NCBI RefSeq assembly: GCF_007858445.1
Contig: NZ_VIGV01000002.1
Location: 124,001-188,000, forward strand
DNA length: 64,000 nucleotides
From: Tsukamurella sputi
GTDB lineage: Bacteria > Actinomycetota > Actinomycetes > Mycobacteriales > Mycobacteriaceae
Reading direction: 5' to 3'
A model generated the notes under the pieces. That model worked only from the letters and a program-made list of their open reading frames with translations. It did no database searches and was not told where the DNA came from. Position numbers and translations under genes: made by a program. This document shows positions 45,679-53,268 of the stretch, in pieces (the stretch's first letter is position 1; every line of letters begins with the position of its first letter).

Positions 45679-46469
45679 TGCTGGTGCGCAATCCGGCCGC
45701 GCGGGTCGCGGTGTGGACCGTCTTCGCCGTCGTCCTGCTGGGGCTGGTGATCACGCCGATCGCGGTCACGGTGATCACCGCGTTCAGCGCGAGCTGGACC
45801 TCGGTGCTGCCGTCGGCGTTGACCACCGATCACGTCGCGGACGTCTTCACGCCCGAGAATGCTGCCAGTATCGGCGTCTCGGTGCAGACGGCGCTGCTCG
45901 CCTCCGCGGTGGCCGTCGTAGCCGGGACGTGGGCGGCACTCGCCGTGCCGAGCCTGCCCGGACGGCTGCGCGGCGCTGTGGACGCCTTCTTCCACCTGCC
46001 CGTTGCCGTGCCGTCGGTCGTGGTGGGCCTCGGTGTCCTGGTGGCCTTCTCGGCCCCGCCGATCGTGCTGGGCGGCACGCCGTCGATCGTGATCCTGGTG
46101 CAGTCGATCCTCGTCTTCGCCTTCGCCTACTCGATGGTGTCCGCGGCGGTGTCCCAGCTCGATCCGATGCTGGACAAGGTCGGCGGCTCGCTCGGCGCCT
46201 CGGCGCTGCGCCTGCTGTTCACGGTGCGGCTGCCGCTCCTGCTGCCGTCGATCGCGGCCGCCGCGGGGCTGTCGATCGCGCTGTGCATGGGCGAGCTGGG
46301 CGCCACGATCATGGTCTACCCCGCGTCGTGGCGCACCCTCCCGGTCACGATCTTCACCCAGTCCGACCGCGGCGATCTCTTCGGCGCGGCCGCGAACACG
46401 ATGTTCCTGGTCCTGGTCACCGTGGTGATCCTCGGCGTGCTGTCGGCGTTCCGGCGGCGCGCCCGCTAG
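45678..46469 (+). CDS. ABC transporter permease, second subunit (PhnV-like)
   Basis: 263 residues, six membrane helices. The EAA motif reads DKVGGSLGASALRLLFTVRLP. Starts at the A of the upstream stop (TGATG). It is last gene of the five-gene phosphonate-uptake and oxidation unit. Its last 53 bp overlap the 3' end of the convergent LysR gene. Confidence 0.9.
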   Translation: MLVRNPAARVAVWTVFAVVLLGLVITPIAVTVITAFSASWTSVLPSALTTDHVADVFTPENAASIGVSVQTALLASAVAVVAGTWAALAVPSLPGRLRGAVDAFFHLPVAVPSVVVGLGVLVAFSAPPIVLGGTPSIVILVQSILVFAFAYSMVSAAVSQLDPMLDKVGGSLGASALRLLFTVRLPLLLPSIAAAAGLSIALCMGELGATIMVYPASWRTLPVTIFTQSDRGDLFGAAANTMFLVLVTVVILGVLSAFRRRAR

Positions 46470-47346
46470 CCACTGCGAGCAGGGTCTCGACCACCTCGCG
46501 CGGTGCGGCGTCCTTCCGTCGCACCGCGCGCAGTCGTCGGTGCAGGTCGATGCCCACCGTGGGGATCTCGACGAGCCTCCCGTCCCGCAGTTCCGCGGCG
46601 ACGGCCAGCTCGCTGAGGACCGCCGCGCGGCCACCCGCGGCGACCATGATCTTGACCGCGGCGTTCGTCCCGAGTGCGACGGAGTCCGGAGCCCCGGCAA
46701 CGCCGGCCCGTCGCAGCGCGGCCTCGAGCGCGTCCCGCGTCCCCGCGCCGGGTTCCCGGGTCACGAGGGGAAGGCCGGCGAGTTCGGCCGCCGTCACGGG
46801 TCGATCGTCACGGCGACGGGTCAGCCTGTCTCCGGGAGCCGCCACCAGCAGCATCCGATCGGTGCGGACGGTCCTCGAGGCGAGATCGTCGGGCACCGTC
46901 GGGCCCTCGATGAAGCCCAGGTCCGCGACGTGGGCGCGGACGTCCGCGATGACGGCGGCGGAGTTGCCGACGGTGAGGTGCACCGGCTCGTCGGTGTGCT
47001 CGCGCAATCGGGCCAGCCACGCCGGCATGAGGTATTCGGCGATGGTCTGGCTACAGGCGATGCGGACGGTGTGGTCGAAGCGCAGCGCCTCGGCGCCCGT
47101 CTGCAGCGCCGCCATCGCGCCGACGACGCTGCGCGCCCACTCGGTGACCGCGGCGCCCTCCGAGGTGAGCTCGGCGCCCCGGGTGCGACGATCGAGCAGG
47201 TCGAGCCGGAGCTGTCGCTCCAGATGACGCAGCCGCGAGCTGGCGCTGGGCTGCGAGATCCCGCATGCACGCGCGGCCGCCGAGATCGATCCCAGATCGG
47301 CCACCGCGACGAGCAGGCGCAGCGACTCGACCGAGGGGGTTTCCAT
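46417..47346 (-). CDS. LysR-family regulator
   Basis: 309 residues. The N-terminal helix-turn-helix is in SLRLLVAVADLGSISAAARA and GISQPSASSRLRHLERQLRL (residues ~5-60). The substrate-binding domain follows (VRIACSQTIAEYLMPAWLARL). It is divergent from a TDT exporter, with a palindrome covering its own start codon, so it likely controls the exporter and itself. The 3' end runs 53 bp into the convergent permease gene, an unusually long overlap; the final ~17 residues (RAAGTPTARRGSPR) look like read-through into the opposite gene. Confidence 0.9.
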   Translation of the reverse strand: METPSVESLRLLVAVADLGSISAAARACGISQPSASSRLRHLERQLRLDLLDRRTRGAELTSEGAAVTEWARSVVGAMAALQTGAEALRFDHTVRIACSQTIAEYLMPAWLARLREHTDEPVHLTVGNSAAVIADVRAHVADLGFIEGPTVPDDLASRTVRTDRMLLVAAPGDRLTRRRDDRPVTAAELAGLPLVTREPGAGTRDALEAALRRAGVAGAPDSVALGTNAAVKIMVAAGGRAAVLSELAVAAELRDGRLVEIPTVGIDLHRRLRAVRRKDAAPREVVETLLAVASGRAAGTPTARRGSPR

Positions 47347-47361
47347 AGCCCCATTCTATGG
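47343..47361. promoter_or_regulatory. LysR-type operator at the lysR start codon
   Basis: CCATAG (47343-47348) and CTATGG (47356-47361) are perfect inverted copies around seven bases and include the lysR ATG. A further ATAG-like half (47366-47369) follows, fitting LysR autoregulation and control of the divergent gene. Confidence 0.55.
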
Positions 47362-47373
47362 CTAGATAGACAT

Positions 47374-47390
47374 CCTGTGGGTACCACAGG
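47374..47390. promoter_or_regulatory. Second dyad before the TDT gene
   Basis: CCTGTGG-GTA-CCACAGG is a perfect 7-bp inverted repeat 27 bp upstream of the TDT start. It may be a second operator or, if transcribed, a small leader hairpin. Confidence 0.4.
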
Positions 47391-47417
47391 CGCATCGCCC
47401 CGGGCACAGTCGAATCC

Positions 47418-48566
47418 ATGCTCGTCGTCACCCGCCCCGCCGCCCGGCCCGCTGCCCATCGGGTCCTGTTCCGCGACCTCCCCGACCGCCGCGTCGCGTA
47501 CTCGAACATCACGCCCAACTGGTTCGCCTCGGTCATGGGGACCGGCATCATCGCGAACGCCGCGGTGAGCCTGCCCGTGCAGGTCCCCGGCCTCCGGACG
47601 GCGGCCGCCGCGGTGTGGGCGCTGGCGACGGTGTTGCTGGTCGTGCTGGTGGCGTCCACGGCGGCGCACTGGGTGCGTTACCCGCACTTCGCCCGCCGCC
47701 ATCATCGCGACCCGGTGATCGGGAACTTCTACGGCGCGATGGCGATGGCGCTGCTCACGGTGGGCACCGGTGCGGTACTGGTCGGCCGGGACTGGATCGG
47801 CCTCACCGCAGCGCTCGCGATCGGCACCGCGTTGTGGGCCGCCGGTACCCTCCTCGGCATCGTCTTCGCCGTCGTGATCCCGGTCCTCATGGCCAAGGGT
47901 GGCCACTACACCGCCGATCGGGCGTTCGCCGGCTGGCTGATGCCGGTGGTCTCGCCGATGGTGACCGCCGCGGGCGGTGCGGTCCTGCTGCCCTACTCCC
48001 CCGACGGCGCGGTGCGGGCCGCTCTGCTGTGGTTCTGCTACGGCTGTGCGGGCTTCAGTGTGCTCGCATCCGTAGTCGTGATACCCGCCGTGGTCGCCCG
48101 CCTGGTGCGTCGCGACGTCTGGCCCGCCGCAATGGTGCCGACGGTATGGATCATGCTCGGCCCGATGGGCCAATCGATCACCGCGGTCAACTCACTCGGG
48201 GCGGACGCGCACCTCGTCGTCGGGAGCGGGGCGGCCCACGCGCTGATCCGGTTCGGCATCGGGTACGGCTGGGTGGTGACGGCACCTCTGCTCGCGTGGA
48301 CCGCCGTCGCACTGGTCCTCACGGCCCGCACCGCGGCCACCGGCCTGCCCTACGCCCTCACCTGGTGGTCCTTCACCTTCCCCATCGGGACCTGCGCCAC
48401 CGGCTTCAGCGCCATGGCCACGCACACCGGCGCTCCCGCATACTCGATTCTCTCCATCGGCTACTTCCTCGCCCTGGTGACCGGCTGGGTCGTCGCCGCG
48501 CGGGGCACCGTCCCCCACGCACTGATGAGCGGCCACCTCCTCCGCCATCCCGACCTCGCACGATGA
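47418..48566 (+). CDS. TDT-family (TehA/Mae1/SSU1-like) transporter
   Basis: 382 residues with about ten membrane helices. The TDT signature is visible: NITPNWFASVMGTGIIANAA in helix 1, then a long run of helices, and TWWSFTFPIGTCATGFSAM in a late helix with the gating Phe region typical of SLAC1-like channels. Members export sulfite, C4-dicarboxylates or tellurite-related anions; the substrate here is unknown. Divergent from the LysR gene, which probably regulates it. Little room for a ribosome site is visible before the ATG. Confidence 0.88.
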   Translation: MLVVTRPAARPAAHRVLFRDLPDRRVAYSNITPNWFASVMGTGIIANAAVSLPVQVPGLRTAAAAVWALATVLLVVLVASTAAHWVRYPHFARRHHRDPVIGNFYGAMAMALLTVGTGAVLVGRDWIGLTAALAIGTALWAAGTLLGIVFAVVIPVLMAKGGHYTADRAFAGWLMPVVSPMVTAAGGAVLLPYSPDGAVRAALLWFCYGCAGFSVLASVVVIPAVVARLVRRDVWPAAMVPTVWIMLGPMGQSITAVNSLGADAHLVVGSGAAHALIRFGIGYGWVVTAPLLAWTAVALVLTARTAATGLPYALTWWSFTFPIGTCATGFSAMATHTGAPAYSILSIGYFLALVTGWVVAARGTVPHALMSGHLLRHPDLAR

Positions 48567-48571
48567 TCGAT

Positions 48572-48620
48572 CGCAAGGTTTAAAGCTTGCGCAGCAGCAT
48601 CGCAAGCTCTTAGACTTGAC
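48572..48620. promoter_or_regulatory. Twin CGCAAG-N8-CTTG operators and promoter of the SatD-like gene
   Basis: CGCAAG-N8-CTTGCG occurs at 48572-48591 and CGCAAG-N8-CTTGAC at 48601-48620. A promoter overlaps them: -35 TTGCGC (48588-48593 region) and -10 TAGACT (48611-48616), with the ATG six bases after the -10. Autoregulation by the encoded helix-turn-helix protein is likely. Confidence 0.6.
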
Positions 48621-48622
48621 GA

Positions 48623-49228
48623 ATGATCGTCATCACCGCGGACCAGCAGGGCAGCCGGCGCGATGAGGACCGCGTCGACGACGCCCGGGACCTTCTCGGC
48701 TCCCTGCACTGGGTCCGCCCGCCCGACCGCACGGCCGGCGATGAGCTGCAGTGCGTGACCGACGACGCCGCCGTCGCGGTCGATGCGGCGCTCGCGCTGC
48801 TCAGCGACGGGCACTGGAGCGTCGGCATCGGCGTCGGCTCCGTCGAGCTGCCCCTACCGAAGCAGACCCGCGCGGGCCGCGGCCGGGCCTTCGAGGCCGC
48901 CCGGGAGGCCGTCGAGGCGGCGAAGGGTGTAGCAGTCCCGGTGCAGGTGAGGGCCACGGATGCGGCGTCGGCGTCCCGGGCCGAGGCGATTCTGTCGGTG
49001 CTGGGCCTTATCGTGAGCCGCAGATCACGGGAGGGACAGGAGGTGACCGCGTTGCTGAACACCGGAATGACGATCACAGCGGCGGCGGCCGAGTTGGGTG
49101 TCTCGCGTCAGGCCGCGTCGCAGCGAGCGGCCGCAGCGGGATGGTCGGTGGAGCCGGCGGGTCGCGCCCTGGCGGTGGAACTCCTCGCCGAGACCGACAC
49201 GACATCGAACTCGGAGGTGGGCGGATGA
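48623..49228 (+). CDS. SatD-like DNA-binding protein
   Basis: 201 residues, probably translated from a leaderless mRNA. The N-terminal part (ITADQQGSRRDEDRVDDAR) and the GIGVGSVELPL segment resemble SatD-family proteins. Near the C-terminus a helix-turn-helix is seen: MTITAAAAELGVSRQAASQR. Two dyads overlapping its promoter suggest it represses itself and the membrane gene that overlaps its stop (ATGA). Physiological signal is unknown. Confidence 0.75.
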   Translation: MIVITADQQGSRRDEDRVDDARDLLGSLHWVRPPDRTAGDELQCVTDDAAVAVDAALALLSDGHWSVGIGVGSVELPLPKQTRAGRGRAFEAAREAVEAAKGVAVPVQVRATDAASASRAEAILSVLGLIVSRRSREGQEVTALLNTGMTITAAAAELGVSRQAASQRAAAAGWSVEPAGRALAVELLAETDTTSNSEVGG

Positions 49229-49824
49229 TCGCCGCAGTCGTCGCGCTCCTCCTGGCCGCGACGGTGCTCGGCGTCGTCGCCGCGCGTCGCGGCGCGCCCG
49301 GTATACCGGGCCTGATCTGGGCGGCGATTCCGGCAACCCTCGTGGGCGGCGCCGCGGTCGTGGCACTGGCCGCTCCCGCGGCCCACGGCTTCGGACTCGC
49401 GGCCGTCCGGGTGGCGGCGGTCCTCGCCGCCATGGCCGGGGGCAGCGCTCTGGTGACCGCCGCCTTCGGGCTCGCCGGCGCCACCGGAGAGGACGAGCCC
49501 GCGACCGAATCGCCCCAGGAGAGCGCCGCCGACGACGACTCCCACGAGCCCGACCCGGACGAGGAGGCCCACGAGGAGGAGCAGGTCCCGGCCGCTCCGC
49601 TGCGGGGCGGACTCTCCATCGGTGTCCTGGAGCGCGCCGCGATCGCGGTGTGCGTCCTCGCGAACTTCGGCGGTGGCCTCGCGGTGATCGTGGCCGCCAA
49701 GGGCCTCGCCCGCTATCCGGAACTCCGCAACCCCGGAGCGGCCGAGCAGTTCATCATCGGCACCTTCGTGTCCGTGCTCTGGGCCGTGGCCTGCGCTGGG
49801 GTGGCGGTGGCCCTGGGGCGGTGA
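49225..49824 (+). CDS. Membrane protein partner of the SatD-like regulator
   Basis: 199 residues, ATG overlapping the previous stop. Three N-terminal membrane segments (~1-85), a very acidic loop (~88-120, rich in Glu/Asp), then two C-terminal segments with the conserved block KGLARYPELRN...EQFIIGTFVSVLWA. This C-terminal pattern accompanies SatD-like genes in other actinobacteria as I recall. No function is known. It ends 10 bp before the convergent SPFH gene. Confidence 0.75.
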   Translation: MIAAVVALLLAATVLGVVAARRGAPGIPGLIWAAIPATLVGGAAVVALAAPAAHGFGLAAVRVAAVLAAMAGGSALVTAAFGLAGATGEDEPATESPQESAADDDSHEPDPDEEAHEEEQVPAAPLRGGLSIGVLERAAIAVCVLANFGGGLAVIVAAKGLARYPELRNPGAAEQFIIGTFVSVLWAVACAGVAVALGR

Positions 49825-49834
49825 GCCGGCGGCG

Positions 49835-51091
49835 TCAGGCCTCGTGCTGCGGAGGCGCGTAACCCGGCTGCTGCACCTGGTACGGCGAAGGTTGCTGCCA
49901 CTGCTCGGCGGTCCGCCCGAGCGGCAGCTGGGCCGTCGCGTCCGACGGCGCCTCCGACGCCTGCCCCGGCGCGGGCTGGGGCGCGGTGGCGGCGCTCGGT
50001 GGCACCGCCGGGGCGTCCGGCACCTCGTCCTTCGTCACGACGACCGGGGCCACCGGCTCGGGCGTGTCGAACCACCCCTCTGTATCGATGTCGGGCGCGG
50101 TCGCCGGAGAGTCCTCGGAGGGCTCGAAGCGGAACACGCCGTCGGAGCCGGGCGTGCCGAGGTTGCGCATGAAGCCCTGCAGCGCGGCATTGAAGTCGCT
50201 CGGGACAACCCACACCTTGTTCGCATCGCCCTGCGCCATCTCGGGCAGGGTCTGCAGGTACTGATAGGCCAGCAGCTCCGGTGTCGGCCGGCCCGACTTG
50301 ATCGCGGAGAACGTAGTCTCGATGGCCTTGGCCTCACCCTGCGCCTCGAGGTACGCGGCGGCCCGTCGACCTTCCGCACGGAGGATCTCCGCCTGACGAT
50401 CGGCCTCGGCCGAGAGGATCGCGGCCTGCCGCTCGCCCTCGGCGAGCAGGATCCGGCTGGCCTTGTCGCCCTCGGCGGACTTGATCGCCGCCTCCCGGTG
50501 CCCTTCGGCGGAGAGGATGGTGGCGCGCTTCTCGCGGTCCGCCTTCATCTGCTTCTCCATCGACTCCTGGATCGACGGGGGCGGGAAGATCGACTTGAGC
50601 TCGACGCGCGCGACGCGCAGGCCCCAGCGCGAGGTGGCCTCGTCGAGTACACCCCGGAGCTGGCCGTTGATCTTCTCGCGCGAGGTCAGCGTCTCCTCGA
50701 GCGTCATACCGCCGACCACGTTGCGCAGCGTGGTGGTGGTGATCTGCTCGACGCCGACCACGTAGTTGCTGATCTCGTAGACCGCGGCCTCGGGGCGCGT
50801 GACCTGGAAGTAGACCACGGTGTCGATGTTCACGGTGAGGTTGTCCTGGGTGATCACCGGCTGCGGCGGGAAGGAGACCACCTGCTCGCGCAGATCCACG
50901 CGCGCGCGGACCTTGTCGATGAACGGGATCAGCAGCGCCAGTTGGCCCGAGACCGTCTTCGTGTAGCGGCCGAGACGCTCGATCACCGCCGCCTGCGCCT
51001 GCGGCACCAGCACCAACGCCTTCACCAGTACGACCACCGCCGCCAGGATCAGTACGAGGAGTACGACCAGCCCGATTCCTATGCCATCCAT
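49835..51091 (-). CDS. SPFH/band-7 (stomatin-like) membrane protein
   Basis: 418 residues. One N-terminal membrane helix (~5-28) is followed by the SPFH domain (VIERLGRYTKTVSGQLALLI to about 190), then a long coiled coil made of repeated AEG/AEA units (~200-270, e.g. ILLAEGERQAAIL). The C-terminal ~120 residues are Pro/Ala/Gln-rich and probably disordered. Such proteins form membrane rafts and scaffold proteases. It pairs with the upstream NfeD gene (22-bp gap), as Rv1487-Rv1488 do. Confidence 0.92.
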   Translation of the reverse strand: MDGIGIGLVVLLVLILAAVVVLVKALVLVPQAQAAVIERLGRYTKTVSGQLALLIPFIDKVRARVDLREQVVSFPPQPVITQDNLTVNIDTVVYFQVTRPEAAVYEISNYVVGVEQITTTTLRNVVGGMTLEETLTSREKINGQLRGVLDEATSRWGLRVARVELKSIFPPPSIQESMEKQMKADREKRATILSAEGHREAAIKSAEGDKASRILLAEGERQAAILSAEADRQAEILRAEGRRAAAYLEAQGEAKAIETTFSAIKSGRPTPELLAYQYLQTLPEMAQGDANKVWVVPSDFNAALQGFMRNLGTPGSDGVFRFEPSEDSPATAPDIDTEGWFDTPEPVAPVVVTKDEVPDAPAVPPSAATAPQPAPGQASEAPSDATAQLPLGRTAEQWQQPSPYQVQQPGYAPPQHEA

Positions 51092-51113
51092 GGATATCCC
51101 TCTCGTTGTCGGC

Positions 51114-51545
51114 TCAACTGTCCACCACGACGGCGACCGCGCCGTCGATCTCGACGATGGTCACCTCCACGCCCGCAGGGATCGGCGCACCGTCGTACGG
51201 CGTGCGTGCGGACCACTCCTCCCCGCCGATCATCACGCGCCCGCCACCGCCCGAGACGGACTCCAGGACGGTCACTTTCGTGCCGGGCAGAGACTCCAGG
51301 TACGACGGCGCATCCCCCCGCCTGCTCTCGACGTACCGCCGCAACGGCGGCCGGACGAGGACGAGCAGCAGCACCGAGGAGACGGCGAAGACGACCCCCT
51401 GCGCCCACAGCGGTAGGTCGAAGAGACCGGTGGCACCCGCGGTGACGAGAGCCCCGCCGCCCAGCATGAGCAGCGTGAACTCGCCGGCCGCGACCTCCGC
51501 GACGGCCAGCAGGATCGCTCCGATGAGCCATAACGCCGCTGCCAT
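51114..51545 (-). CDS. NfeD-family membrane protein
   Basis: 143 residues from ATG 51545. Two or three membrane helices fill residues ~1-70, and the C-terminal OB-fold NfeD domain follows (SYLESLPGTKVTVLESVS to VEIDGAVAVV). NfeD proteins work with SPFH partners, here encoded 22 bp downstream. This is the ortholog position of Rv1487. Confidence 0.9.
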   Translation of the reverse strand: MAAALWLIGAILLAVAEVAAGEFTLLMLGGGALVTAGATGLFDLPLWAQGVVFAVSSVLLLVLVRPPLRRYVESRRGDAPSYLESLPGTKVTVLESVSGGGGRVMIGGEEWSARTPYDGAPIPAGVEVTIVEIDGAVAVVVDS

Positions 51546-51592
51546 ACCTCGATCCTGCCAGAACCGGACACATGCGGCGAGAACCTCGCGTG

Positions 51593-51606
51593 TTAGGTTC
51601 ACCTTA
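51593..51606. promoter_or_regulatory. DtxR/IdeR-like palindrome upstream of the alpha/beta hydrolase
   Basis: TTAGGTTCACCTTA is palindromic except for one base pair and resembles half of an iron box (TTAGGTTA-type). It lies 20 bp before ATG 51627 and 47 bp before the divergent nfeD start. It is shorter than the 19-bp consensus, so iron control is tentative. Confidence 0.35.
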
Positions 51607-51626
51607 GTAGTCGAACGGGGTTTCCG

Positions 51627-52502
51627 ATGCACACACAGGGCGACAGCGCCTACCTGCCCACTCGCGACGGGCGCACTCTCCACGCCGCGGTACTGCCCGG
51701 CCCAGAGGACGGACCGGTCGTGGTCTTCGAGGCCGGCGCCGGAGGAACCCGATCGTCGTGGGGCGCGGTGCAACCGGCGGTCGCGGCGTTCGCGCCCGCG
51801 GTCGCCTACGACCGATCCGGGCTCGGCCGCAGCGAGCCCGACGAGGCCGACCGGACCTTCGACCGGATGGCCGACGACCTGAACGACCTGCTCGACGGTC
51901 TCGCCGACGCCGGCGCCACCCGGTTCGTCCTCGTGGGCCACAGCCTCGGCGGGCTGCTCGTCCGCCTGGCCGCGTCCCGCCGGCCGGAGCGGATCGCCGG
52001 CCTCGTCCTGGTCGACCCTTCGGAGGAGACGGCGGAGGACATGTTCCGCGAGAGCTCCGGGCGACGGGATTCGATCCTGTTGGCCGTGATGCGCACCCTC
52101 GCCCGCACCGGCGTCCTCCGCCTCCTGGGCGGGCTCGCCTTCCGCACTGCCTCGGCCGATGTCCGGGCCGACCTCGCCCGCGAGGCGACCACCCCGCGGG
52201 CGATCGCGACGATGGAGCGGGAGCTAGCGACGTTCTACCCGGAACTGCGTTCGTGGCAGGGCTCCGCACCGGACCTCGGCGACATTCCCGTCACCGTCAT
52301 CTCGGGGGCCAAGAGCGGGGGCCTCGGAAAGGCGGTGCGCGCGCGGGTCAACGAGGCGCACGCGGGACGCGCCGCGACGTCGCCGTGCGGACGGCACGTC
52401 GTGGCGGCGAAATCGGGACATCAGGTGCCGTTGACCGACCCGGAGGTGATCGTCGACGAGATCCGTCGCATCGTCTCCGGGCCGGCCGCCGCAACGGGGT
52501 GA
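51627..52502 (+). CDS. Alpha/beta hydrolase
   Basis: 291 residues. Core strand motif VVVFEAGAGGTRSSWGAVQ (oxyanion region), nucleophile elbow VGHSLGGLLVRLAA near residue 110, and the late catalytic His in AKSGHQVPLTDPE near 270, with an Asp in between. The substrate is unknown. It has no signal peptide. It stops 1 bp before the convergent DUF4873 gene end. Confidence 0.88.
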   Translation: MHTQGDSAYLPTRDGRTLHAAVLPGPEDGPVVVFEAGAGGTRSSWGAVQPAVAAFAPAVAYDRSGLGRSEPDEADRTFDRMADDLNDLLDGLADAGATRFVLVGHSLGGLLVRLAASRRPERIAGLVLVDPSEETAEDMFRESSGRRDSILLAVMRTLARTGVLRLLGGLAFRTASADVRADLAREATTPRAIATMERELATFYPELRSWQGSAPDLGDIPVTVISGAKSGGLGKAVRARVNEAHAGRAATSPCGRHVVAAKSGHQVPLTDPEVIVDEIRRIVSGPAAATG

Positions 52503-52503
52503 G

Positions 52504-53268
52504 TCAGAGCGGGTACGGCGGGGCCCCGACACCGACGAGCCGGTAGGTGCCCCAGACGGTCTTGTCGGTCACCATCGCGGGAACTCCCTCTCCCCCAGCG
52601 ACGGACACCGTCACGCTGCCGCGCGGCATCTTCTTCAGCGCGGCACCGATGTCCAGGTCGTCGACGGTGCCGTACCAGTGGTAGTTCCCGTCGAGCGGCT
52701 CGAGGTGGCCGGCGAGTCGGACGGGCGAGACGGCCTCGTAGTCGCCGGAGCGGAGGATCGCCTCACCGGCGTAGACGCCCTCATCACGCACGTGGTCGTT
52801 GGACAGGTCGATCGCGTCCCGGTCCGGTCGCGACGGGGAGCGCCGCCCCCGGAGGATCCACCGCGTGGTCACCGGCGGCCGCGACAGCAGCCGCGTCGCC
52901 GCCTCGGTGTACATCCACCGCAGCCACGCCTGCAGGGTCTCGACCTGCGCCTTCGACCCGTCGGTGAGCACCAGGTTGGGGACCCCGTCGACCAGCATCC
53001 CGAGGTAGGCGCGCTCGGCGTCCACGGGCCCGACGGTGCTCGGCGGAGTGACCCGCGGATCGAGCACGGGCACGGCGATCTCGGCCGTCGTGCCTGCCAG
53101 GACCACGATGTCGTAGTCGGTGTCACCGACCGACGTGGTGAGGGTCCACGCATCCCGGTCGGGCTTGAAACGCAGGCCCATGACCTCCGACGGGGGCACG
53201 ACGGCACCGTCGACACCCGGGACTCGCGCGCCGATGACGACGATGCGTGGCTGGTCCGCCGGGGTCAC
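52504..53268 (-). CDS. DUF4873 domain protein
   Basis: 254 residues from GTG 53268 (4-bp overlap with the AurF-like gene). The DUF4873 core lies in ~150-240: DEGVYAGEAILRSGDYEAV, VRLAGHLEPLDGNYHWYG, then KTVWGTYRLVGVG at the end. In other actinobacteria the domain occurs as the tail of flavin monooxygenases or alone beside oxygenases. The first ~140 residues have a degenerate Rossmann-like feel (RIVVIGARVPG, DIVVLAGTTAEI) and may be a remnant or non-catalytic monooxygenase domain. Function is probably auxiliary to the AurF-like enzyme. Confidence 0.78.
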   Translation of the reverse strand: MTPADQPRIVVIGARVPGVDGAVVPPSEVMGLRFKPDRDAWTLTTSVGDTDYDIVVLAGTTAEIAVPVLDPRVTPPSTVGPVDAERAYLGMLVDGVPNLVLTDGSKAQVETLQAWLRWMYTEAATRLLSRPPVTTRWILRGRRSPSRPDRDAIDLSNDHVRDEGVYAGEAILRSGDYEAVSPVRLAGHLEPLDGNYHWYGTVDDLDIGAALKKMPRGSVTVSVAGGEGVPAMVTDKTVWGTYRLVGVGAPPYPL

